DNA from: Ktedonobacteraceae bacterium
Lineage (GTDB): Bacteria > Chloroflexota > Ktedonobacteria > Ktedonobacterales > Ktedonobacteraceae
DNA length: 33,494 bases
Reading direction: 5' to 3'
NCBI GenBank assembly: GCA_013695595.1
Contig: JACDAE010000492.1
Coordinates: 1-33,494 of the forward strand
The position numbers were made by a program, and so were the translations under genes. Shown here in pieces: positions 1 through 7,269 of this stretch. The notes beneath the pieces were generated by a model. The model did no database searches and was not told the DNA's origin. It saw nothing but the letters and a program-made list of their open reading frames with translations. Positions within the stretch are counted from its first letter, which is position 1. Every line of letters begins with the position of its first letter.

Positions 1-340
1 GGATATTAGAACGGATGTTCTCGCTTGTGGCGTGGGGCGTGGGGCGTCAACCAGAGAACAGAGAAGCAGAGAACAAGAGAAGGGCGCAGGGCGCAGGGCG
101 CGAAAAGAGACAGGGGCAGCGGGTTGCAAGGGACAGAAGGGGAGCGTGTGATCACAGGGGGGAAGGTGGCTCGACGATAGGTACGGGCGCGTAGGCGCGT
201 GGGCGTGGCACGTTGGCACTAGACGCGAGGAAAGAGAGCAGACTAGGAGGCGCAGCGGGGAGCAAGGGGCACAGCCTGGACGATCGAGGAACGGGCGAGT
301 GGCGAGGAGGGAACGGGTAGACAGGTGGGCGCGTAGGCGT
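1..340. repeat. Non-coding purine/G-rich low-complexity tract with short tandem repeats
   Basis: (AGGGCGC)x3 at 81-101; CGTGGGG repeats about 31-46; GGGCGCGTAGGCG identical at 185-197 and 327-339; AGAGAAC/AGAGAAG runs 53-80. The 82-aa minus ORF here is low-complexity Pro/Ser/Leu and looks spurious. Confidence 0.6.
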
Positions 341-392
341 GCGCAGGAGTGCGGCACGCCCAGGCGAACAACGACAATGTAAGAGGATTGCT

Positions 393-1553
393 TCATGCAC
401 TCACCCGCTCAGTGGAACAAGCTGCCAGATCATGAACTGCCTGTTTAGGAAGACGCCATTCTCTATGCTTTTTTCTAACCACCTCAAAAGGAAGAAGCCC
501 CTGATGGACATACTTTTGCACCTTCGTCTCACATACCCCCAATACCAGGGAAGCCTCTTTCATCGTATAATACTCACTCCAATTCTGACTATCTGGACGA
601 AGTTGTACCATCGTGCGAGATCCAGACTTCACGACTGTTAGCACCGTTGAAAGTCGCTTTTTCGCAATGTGCTCAGCCGTATGGACCGTCACCTGTTTCA
701 CTCCCAGCAAGGACGCAACCACACGCTGTGACTGCCCACGACCTGCATGTTCCCCAATTCCATAGCGACGTTGAATAATTTCCCGCTGACGAGGGCCTAA
801 TTCCCGCTCAAGAACCTGTTGAACCATTTCATCAAATTGTCGTTGGTGCTCATCCTCATCAGGAATAGACTCCGCGTACACACTGGTAAAGGAATGGCGA
901 TCTTCCGCATCATCTTCACGAAGCAACCCTTGAAGACTCTCCATCCGCTGAAAGGACTCAGCATACAATGCATCTTCAACCTGCGCCTCACTGACCTCTA
1001 ACCGAAGAGCCAAGTCAGAAACCGACAACGGTTCATTTGACACACGACACCAGTCCTTACAAACACGACGTATCCGAGAGCGCAAGCGAGCGACACTATC
1101 AGGAACATGTGACCATTGCCCACTTCCATAACCAGCATGCCAGAGCGCATGACGAATGCACACCCTTACCAGCATATCAAAAGGAATTGACGCTTTCGGA
1201 TAGTCTTCAATTGCCTTGAGCAACCCAATATTGCCCTCATTGACCAAATCAAGAAACTCCATACCACACGATCCTTGACTTGCAGAGGGAGCTACCATAC
1301 GAGCAAATTGCATCACGACTGGCTGATATCCTTCAACCAGTCGCTCACGTGCATGTTTCGTCAACATCTGTACATGAGCGTTCCCAGGCTCATAGGCTGC
1401 CCGCACCAATCGCTGAAGTAACCGTGCTTCTTCTTCTGTCTCTAATCGCTCAGTTACTTGTATCCATGCCACTTGGCGCAGATATTGATCACGCGCCATC
1501 AGGGAAATAGACCCGTTATCCTCATGCTGTTCATTCACAGGCATTGCTTCCAT
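393..1553 (-). CDS. Sigma-70 family RNA polymerase sigma factor with extra C-terminal excisionase/MerR-type HTH
   Basis: Region 2-like 'FLDLVNEGNIGLLKAIEDYP', region 4-like 'LGPRQREIIQRRYGIGEHAGRGQSQRVVASLLGVKQVTVHTAEHIAKKRL', then C-terminal 'YYTMKEASLVLGVCETKVQKYVHQGLLPFEVVRKKHREWRLPKQAV'. ORF opens at 1649, but an AGGAAAGGG-like RBS precedes Met33 (ATG at 1553), preferred as start. Confidence 0.85.
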   Translation of the reverse strand: MEAMPVNEQHEDNGSISLMARDQYLRQVAWIQVTERLETEEEARLLQRLVRAAYEPGNAHVQMLTKHARERLVEGYQPVVMQFARMVAPSASQGSCGMEFLDLVNEGNIGLLKAIEDYPKASIPFDMLVRVCIRHALWHAGYGSGQWSHVPDSVARLRSRIRRVCKDWCRVSNEPLSVSDLALRLEVSEAQVEDALYAESFQRMESLQGLLREDDAEDRHSFTSVYAESIPDEDEHQRQFDEMVQQVLERELGPRQREIIQRRYGIGEHAGRGQSQRVVASLLGVKQVTVHTAEHIAKKRLSTVLTVVKSGSRTMVQLRPDSQNWSEYYTMKEASLVLGVCETKVQKYVHQGLLPFEVVRKKHREWRLPKQAVHDLAACSTERVSA

Positions 1554-1581
1554 CGAGTAAAACCCTTTCCTGGAACGAGGC

Positions 1582-1614
1582 AGGTTCTCTATGGTATACT
1601 TCCCTTGAGAACCT
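1582..1614. promoter_or_regulatory. Inverted repeat AGGTTCTC-N17-GAGAACCT upstream of the preferred sigma start (operator or attenuator candidate)
   Basis: 8-bp perfect arms 1582-1589 and 1607-1614; on the minus strand a weak TTGGCT...TATACC promoter-like pair overlaps it. Confidence 0.4.
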
Positions 1615-1651
1615 AGCCAACGCTTTAGAACTGCAACCGCTATTCTCATCA

Positions 1652-1683
1652 GCTAGCTAGCGTGTTGGCACACATTAGCTAGC
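1652..1683. other. Stem-loop GCTAGCTA-gc-GTGT-tggc-ACAC-at-TAGCTAGC
   Basis: 8-bp plus 4-bp stems around a TGGC loop, overlapping the stop of the 47-aa ORF and preceding the sigma ORF. Confidence 0.5.
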
Positions 1684-1818
1684 AACCTTGAACGCTCGAC
1701 GACACGCCGCACACATAAAACCAGCCACTTGACCACGCCCCGGCACCTGGACAACCGTCCACCAGCACGTACGAGGTTTGCCGCACTGGCTACAATAGGT
1801 CGATTGACCTTGACTCAT
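1675..1818 (-). CDS. 47-aa zinc-ribbon-like small protein (not in supplied ORF track)
   Basis: Hand translation of reverse strand: MSQGQSTYCSQCGKPRTCWWTVVQVPGRGQVAGFMCAACRRAFKVAS*; CxxC...CxxC; RBS-like AAAGGA upstream of ATG at 1818. Confidence 0.65.
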   Translation of the reverse strand: MSQGQSTYCSQCGKPRTCWWTVVQVPGRGQVAGFMCAACRRAFKVAS

Positions 1819-1835
1819 CAGATCATTCCTTTCTG

Positions 1836-2033
1836 TTAGGCAACGCGACGCCGCAAACGCCGATCGGCATTCACCAACACAAAATCAACGGGAGAGCGGA
1901 AGATATCCTCAAAATGCTCTTCTTGATGCAGATCAGCACACCTACCACAGACACGCAGGAAACCCGCAGCGTTCTTATCTGCTACAGAAACAGTCAAGGA
2001 TGTTTCTTCTTGGCACACGTCACAAATTTTCAT
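1836..2033 (-). CDS. 65-aa zinc-ribbon-like small protein
   Basis: CDVC...CGRC motifs; stop is 17 nt upstream of the ATG of the next small ORF on the same strand. Confidence 0.65.
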   Translation of the reverse strand: MKICDVCQEETSLTVSVADKNAAGFLRVCGRCADLHQEEHFEDIFRSPVDFVLVNADRRLRRRVA

Positions 2034-2107
2034 GTATCAGACCTCTATTCATAGAACCACTTGTACCAGCACTGACCTTACCCATACGCGCTACAAATGC
2101 TGGCGTT

Positions 2108-2287
2108 ATGTGAAATTCAAAAATGTGAACTGTTAACTTTCACAATCAAAATATAACACACCTCTAATCTGTTTGTCAACCTTTTTGATGCTGATATTTT
2201 ACTAAGTTCACATTTTTGATGTTCACATTATTACCATATTTCTCTATCATAACATTTTTAGATTTTGTTCCTATTCACAGTTCACAT
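2108..2287. promoter_or_regulatory. Cluster of seven TTCACA/TGTGAA hexamers in a divergent intergenic region (putative operator array)
   Basis: TGTGAA at 2109-2114 and 2124-2129; TTCACA at 2139-2144, 2207-2212, 2222-2227, 2274-2279, 2281-2286. A 15-bp perfect inverted repeat TCAAAAATGTGAACT (2117-2131) / AGTTCACATTTTTGA (2205-2219). Confidence 0.6.
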
Positions 2288-2302
2288 CTTTCGGTGTATA
2301 AT
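2274..2302 (+). promoter_or_regulatory. Predicted sigma-70-type promoter for the HTH-GNAT gene
   Basis: -35 TTCACA (2274-2279), 17-nt spacer, -10 TATAAT (2297-2302), about 50 nt before ATG 2353. Confidence 0.6.
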
Positions 2303-2352
2303 AAGAAAAGGCAGGGAACCACCCACATTTACACCAGAAAGGGAAAACGAAC

Positions 2353-3219
2353 ATGCCAAAATTAAGCGACCGATACTACACAGGCAGAGAAGTGCAAAGA
2401 AAACTAGGTATCACTGAACCAGCTTTAAGAAATCTAGTTAATCAAAGGAAGATCAGAAAAATAACTCCACCGGGGAAACAATATGGAGTATATCTAAAAG
2501 AAGAAATAGACACATACGAGGAAAAATGGTTAGCTTTTCTTGCTGAAAAAGAACTACCCAAGACCACGTTTGAAATAGGCAAAATTTCAGACATGGAAAA
2601 AGTCTATGATATCGCTAAGCGTGCGATCACACCAGGAACAATGACTGCTGAATTGCGTAGCTCGTGGTTAGAGGCAAATCCAGAAAGTTGCTATGTTGTA
2701 AAACATGATGATAAAGTAGTAGCTTTTTTCCATCTCTTACCCTTAAAACACGAATGTTTAATGCAATTCATGGAAGGTAAAATTAGAGGCTGGAACATAA
2801 CAGCCGATAATGTTGAAAAGTTTGAAGAGGACAAACCTGTAGAATGTCTAGCTATCATTGCCAGTGAACCGGACGTTAACGAGACAACACGAATGTACTA
2901 TGTTACTGTGCTCTTACGTGGCCTTAGAAAGGAACTGCACAAATTAGGGAAAAGAGGCGTTATTCTCACCAAAATTTATGCAACCAGTGAGACACCTACA
3001 GGTATAGCAATGTCTATTCATGCAGGGATGGAAGCTTACGGGCCAACGATTGGTAAGAGATTAACATTCATCCTGGACGTAGCAACGTCTACATCTTTTT
3101 TAGCTAAATCATATAGAGAAGGTTTTAGTGAATGGCAAAAAGAGCACAGCCAGCCACCAAAAACTAACCGCAAAAACCGTATGTCGCCTAACAGTGACCA
3201 AACAAAAACACCTGCTTAA
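2353..3219 (+). CDS. HTH (MerR/excisionase-like) protein with GNAT-like C-terminal domain, partner of adjacent serine recombinase
   Basis: N-terminal 'YYTGREVQRKLGITEPALRNLVNQRKIRKITPPGKQYGVYLKEEIDTYEE' wHTH; later 'CYVVKHDDKVVAFFHLLPL...VECLAIIASEPDVNETTRMYYVTVLLRGLRKELHKLGKRGVILTKIYATSETPTGIAMSIHAGMEAYGP' resembles a GNAT fold. GNAT assignment is tentative. Confidence 0.65.
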   Translation: MPKLSDRYYTGREVQRKLGITEPALRNLVNQRKIRKITPPGKQYGVYLKEEIDTYEEKWLAFLAEKELPKTTFEIGKISDMEKVYDIAKRAITPGTMTAELRSSWLEANPESCYVVKHDDKVVAFFHLLPLKHECLMQFMEGKIRGWNITADNVEKFEEDKPVECLAIIASEPDVNETTRMYYVTVLLRGLRKELHKLGKRGVILTKIYATSETPTGIAMSIHAGMEAYGPTIGKRLTFILDVATSTSFLAKSYREGFSEWQKEHSQPPKTNRKNRMSPNSDQTKTPA

Positions 3220-3357
3220 ATACAGGCATAAGGCAGTCTTAGAGGATATATAATGGACGCTACAGATTTCAGGAAAACCCATCAAAAATGATAGCATCAT
3301 TTCAAGACTGTCTCAAAACAAGAATATAAGATGCTAAAAAGAATGGAGCAAGAAGCC

Positions 3358-5061
3358 ATGCAATCACCAAAATTTAACCTAGAAGACTACCCAACAGAAA
3401 TACCCGCTATCACCTACTGCCGTGTATCTACAGACAGACAAGAAGAAGACGGAGAAAGTTTAGAATATCAAGAAGAAAAATGCCTACAATATGCCAAACT
3501 ACATAACTACAAAGTCATTAAAGTAATAAAGGAGGTAAAAAGCGGGTATATACATTACAGTCTACGCGATCAGCTAGCTATTGCTCGACAATTAATACAC
3601 GATAATCTAGCTAACGTATTAATTGTGTTTGACTTACGACGGCTTTCCCGTAACTTTGTTCATTCAGCTATAATTTTTGAGGAAATAGAACAAGCTGGAG
3701 GCTCTGTTGTCAGTGTTAGCGAGAACATCGACAATAGCCTCACAGGAAAGCTCATTCGATCTATTCTTGCTTGGAGCGCAGAATCCGAGCGTCACAAAAT
3801 TGTTGAATATGCAAATCGGCACTGGCAGAACAGATTAGCACAAGGTTTACCTATGGCAACAGGAAGAACTCCATATGGATGGGACTGGACAGACGAAAAT
3901 AAAACATCTTATAAGATTAATCCTGAGTTAGCCGCTATACGTTACTCAATGTTCTATATGTTTGTTGATCTAGATATGAGCTTAAGAAGTATCGCCCACA
4001 AATTCACAGAAGACAACATCTTACCACCATCAGCCACCCGACAAGAAAAGAAGATAGCAAAAGGATGGCATCCAGAGACCATACGTTCAATGATAATAGA
4101 TGAAAAGAACATCGGAACCCTTACAATTTGTAAGGTGACTTACATACTCTCAGAAAGCGGGAAAAAGGTCGCTAGACCAAATAAAAACGTGCGAAAAATC
4201 CCAAATGCGCTACCAGGAATTATAGACATAGAGCGCTATAACAGAGCCATGCAAAAATTAGAATCAAACAAAATAGAAAAAAGCCATCCACCCAAAAAAG
4301 TAGAGGATTTCTTACTACGTGCAGGATACATCTATTGCAAAGAATGCGGAAATAGGATGCGTACGACAACAGAAAAGAAAAGAGGACACGAATATCCCTA
4401 CTACCAATGCGGGAACTATAATAACAAATATATAGCATGTAATGCACGTACACGCATCAATGTACCGGCAGTAGACAAAATAGTATGGGAAGAATGTTGC
4501 CGCATCTTTGAACGACTAGAACTTATTCAGGAGGTATTAGAAAAGGAAGCAGAAAAAGCAGTACGAGAGATTTTAAACGATACTACTGCAAATAACCATA
4601 TCCTACAACTAGAAACAGAAATAAACTATGCAAAGGAGGAAAAAAAGAGACACACAGAAGGAAGCTACTACTACAACCTCATAACACCAGATATTCAGAA
4701 AAAGGAAGAACAACTACAAAAATACAGGGAAGAAGCCCAAAAATCAACCCCCTTTATAAACCGAGCAGACGCATACAAAAAACGAATCCAGAGTTTCATT
4801 GACTTTCTCAATACCATGAAAGGGAAATATCAGCAAGCCGATTATAAAGAAAAAAGAAATGCCCTCTATATTCTAGGCGTTAAAGTATACATTAACAAAC
4901 TACCACAGATTAACAAACTACCACACCAAGAGTATATAATCCCAAACGAAAAAATACGCATAACTTATTCACCAATTCTGACAGGTGTCCAGCTATCCAA
5001 GGATAATTCATGGCAAGAGCCTGCCGATCAAGATGAGCAACAACCTACTTTGTGGCAGTAA
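3358..5061 (+). CDS. Large serine recombinase (resolvase domain + recombinase domain + zinc ribbon + coiled coil)
   Basis: Catalytic 'ITYCRVSTDRQEEDGESLEYQEEKC', 'LIVFDLRRLSRN', 'GRTPYGW', zinc ribbon 'GYIYCKECGNRMR...YYQCGNYNNKYIACNA', long charged coiled-coil C-terminus. ORF opens at 3331; GGAG upstream of Met10 (3358) favours that start. Confidence 0.9.
   Translation: MQSPKFNLEDYPTEIPAITYCRVSTDRQEEDGESLEYQEEKCLQYAKLHNYKVIKVIKEVKSGYIHYSLRDQLAIARQLIHDNLANVLIVFDLRRLSRNFVHSAIIFEEIEQAGGSVVSVSENIDNSLTGKLIRSILAWSAESERHKIVEYANRHWQNRLAQGLPMATGRTPYGWDWTDENKTSYKINPELAAIRYSMFYMFVDLDMSLRSIAHKFTEDNILPPSATRQEKKIAKGWHPETIRSMIIDEKNIGTLTICKVTYILSESGKKVARPNKNVRKIPNALPGIIDIERYNRAMQKLESNKIEKSHPPKKVEDFLLRAGYIYCKECGNRMRTTTEKKRGHEYPYYQCGNYNNKYIACNARTRINVPAVDKIVWEECCRIFERLELIQEVLEKEAEKAVREILNDTTANNHILQLETEINYAKEEKKRHTEGSYYYNLITPDIQKKEEQLQKYREEAQKSTPFINRADAYKKRIQSFIDFLNTMKGKYQQADYKEKRNALYILGVKVYINKLPQINKLPHQEYIIPNEKIRITYSPILTGVQLSKDNSWQEPADQDEQQPTLWQ
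4891..4926 (+). repeat. 18-bp tandem duplication inside the recombinase gene
   Basis: ATTAACAAACTACCACAG (4891-4908) followed by ATTAACAAACTACCACAC (4909-4926), encoding INKLPQ-INKLPH. Confidence 0.9.
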
Positions 5062-5072
5062 CCATCCAGTTT

Positions 5073-6266
5073 TTATGACCCTTGCTCTCTATATAAGGGC
5101 ACAGTAAAATAAAATGTTGTGCCCTTGTTTATGGTTGTATCGAAATCAATTGTGCCACCGTGCTGATCAACAATCAAGCGTGCAATTGAGAGGCCCAGGC
5201 CATAGCCACCCATCTTCGACTGCTCGCTATGATTCGACTGATAAAAACGCTCAAAGATATGTTGATGATCCTCCACAGGAATACCGTACCCTGTATCAGC
5301 AACTGTGATCATTTCAAATTGCTCGTTATAGGGATGAACGCTTACCGTGACAGTACCACCCGGAGGAGTGAACTTAATCGCATTCGAGACTAGATTATTC
5401 AACACTTGCTTAATCTTCTGCGGGTCTGCATAAAGCAAGGGAATATCAACAGCAATATCCTCGCGCAACTCAACACTGGCCTTGAACGCCTGAGGTTGCA
5501 TACTATCAATTACCTGCCGTACCAGGCTGCGAAATTGTGTTTTTTGCTGCTTGACCTCAAATTGTCCCAGGTCTGAACGCGTCATAAAGAGGATATCTTC
5601 GACAATGGAGATCAGTTGCTGCACACCTTCTTGTGTATATCCCAGGTAGATCTGCTGCTCATCGGTTAGAGCACCCATATGCCCTTGCAAAATCAGTTCG
5701 ATAAAACCATGGACCGAATTGAGGGGTGTGCGTAGCTCGTGGGATACCATAGAGATGAAATTCGAGCGCACACGATTAGCAACTTTGAGCACTGACATAT
5801 CTCGTGTTGTAAAAACTACAGCATAATCCTTACCAGTCGCAACAGGCGTCACACTGGCTGATACCTCATACTCGTGCTCAGGTCCAACGCCGAGAATTAA
5901 TTCCTCATTCGCTAACGATTTTTTGTCTTGCATTACACGTACAAGGGGACAGCTCGAGGTACCGCAAAGTTCCATGCGGTTCAAATTTTGACAGCATAAT
6001 ACATGCATGCATTTTTGCCCAATGGCTTCATCTAGCGGACGCCCAAGGGCTAAAACCGCAGCAGGGTTTAGATCCTGGATAGTAAAATCTTGATCAAGCG
6101 CAATAATTGCATCTGAAGTGCTAGCCACTAGCTCCTCTAGATAAGCGTTCCGTACTTCTGTCAGGCTACGCTCAGCTCGCTCTTCATAATTTTGCTTATC
6201 CTCTTGCACCGTTGGTTTCTCTTTTCCTTGCTCTTCTGGCTGCTGTTTGTATACACGCTTCCTCAC
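5073..6266 (-). CDS. PAS-domain sensor histidine kinase
   Basis: PAS region, HisKA 'FISMVSHELRTPLNSVHGFIELIL', HATPase N box 'QVLNNLVSNAIKFTPPGG', 'DTGYGIP', 'GYGLGLSIARLIVDQHGG'. Confidence 0.95.
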   Translation of the reverse strand: MRKRVYKQQPEEQGKEKPTVQEDKQNYEERAERSLTEVRNAYLEELVASTSDAIIALDQDFTIQDLNPAAVLALGRPLDEAIGQKCMHVLCCQNLNRMELCGTSSCPLVRVMQDKKSLANEELILGVGPEHEYEVSASVTPVATGKDYAVVFTTRDMSVLKVANRVRSNFISMVSHELRTPLNSVHGFIELILQGHMGALTDEQQIYLGYTQEGVQQLISIVEDILFMTRSDLGQFEVKQQKTQFRSLVRQVIDSMQPQAFKASVELREDIAVDIPLLYADPQKIKQVLNNLVSNAIKFTPPGGTVTVSVHPYNEQFEMITVADTGYGIPVEDHQHIFERFYQSNHSEQSKMGGYGLGLSIARLIVDQHGGTIDFDTTINKGTTFYFTVPLYREQGS

Positions 6267-6275
6267 ACCTGCCCC

Positions 6276-6959
6276 CTATTTCCCAAGAAATTTATAACCT
6301 ACACCTCGAACAGAAATTATGTGTTGCGGTTTATCGGGATCTATCTCCAATTTCACGCGTAAGCGACGCATATAGACATCTACGATATTACTGTTATTCT
6401 CATTGTCATTCCATACTTCTGCCAATAATTGATCTCGGTTAATTACTTGACCTGAGCTACTCATTAACACACGCAACACATACATTTCTGTTGGTGTGAG
6501 CGTGATTGCAGCTCGTCCAGGAACCACCACTTTCAACTCCGCTGGAAACAGTTCAATTAATCCACCCCGTATACTTTGCGCCCCCATCTTCCCATTCTTC
6601 TTTATACGACGCATTACTGCTTGAACACGGGCGACAAGTTCTTGATGATTGTATGGTTTACAAATATAATCATCTGCGCCAATGTTAAAACCTTGCAACT
6701 TCGCCTCGATCGTATCCTGCGCGGTCATAAAAATAAGCGGGATCTCATAACCTTCGTTACGCAATTTCGCTGAAAACTCAAAACCGTTAATATATGGCAT
6801 TGTCACATCCAGTATTAACAGATCCGGCTCACGTTTTTGAATCATCAGCATCGCGCCACGCGGATTATCTGCAGTTTCGACCTCATAGCCTTCCTTACTG
6901 AGGACAAACTGTACCAGCGTGTTGGCAAAATGGTCGTCATCAACAACCAGGATGTACAC
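6276..6959 (-). CDS. OmpR-family response regulator
   Basis: Receiver 'ILVVDDDHFANTLVQFVL...LLILDVTMPYINGFE...FMTAQD...GADDYICKPYNHQEL' plus winged-helix output domain; immediately upstream of the kinase gene. Confidence 0.95.
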   Translation of the reverse strand: MYILVVDDDHFANTLVQFVLSKEGYEVETADNPRGAMLMIQKREPDLLILDVTMPYINGFEFSAKLRNEGYEIPLIFMTAQDTIEAKLQGFNIGADDYICKPYNHQELVARVQAVMRRIKKNGKMGAQSIRGGLIELFPAELKVVVPGRAAITLTPTEMYVLRVLMSSSGQVINRDQLLAEVWNDNENNSNIVDVYMRRLRVKLEIDPDKPQHIISVRGVGYKFLGK

Positions 6960-7269
6960 AGTCTTCCCCTCTTCTTCCTATTTCAGGTTACTATGCACCT
7001 TCTATGGACAATTTTAATTCTTAGAAGTACAATACTTATAATTTCCACCCGTAGATATTCCCCCTATAAGCCCACTTCGCGCTTCTGCTCAAAATTTGTT
7101 CCACATTGTACACGCCTGACTTTATCTATAAACAAGCATGTATTTACAAAATGTAACCCGATTAAGCAATCGTGCTAAAAACAATTTGACAAGAGAAATG
7201 TTCAACTGCATATCGATAGATTATAGATACGCACGTGTTTCGTATGGTACACTCAGGACACTCCAAATG

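Larger units (their letters stand above)
2034..5065. mobile_element. Putative small serine-recombinase mobile element (boundaries not resolved)
   Basis: AT-rich block carrying recombinase and HTH partner between more GC-balanced chromosomal genes; no att repeats could be defined by eye. Confidence 0.4.

Noticed and set aside
152-400. 82-aa minus-strand ORF in the G-rich tract
   Set aside because: Pro/Ser/Leu low-complexity translation produced by the repeat composition; no RBS or domain.
3234-3310. CAGTCTT/AAGACTG and AAATGAT-agc-ATCATTT inverted repeats between the HTH-GNAT and recombinase genes
   Set aside because: Only 7-bp arms in AT-rich sequence; could be a res-like site but too weak to call without comparison to homologous elements.
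5095-5126. AAGGGCACA...TGTGCCCTT inverted repeat near the recombinase/kinase junction as a terminator
   Set aside because: It lies entirely inside the kinase C-terminal codons (INKGTTFYFTVPL), has a 14-nt loop and no T-tract; likely coincidental.
6837-7178. 113-aa + strand ORF at the response regulator 5' end
   Set aside because: Half is antisense to the response regulator and the rest is AT-rich intergenic sequence without protein-like composition.
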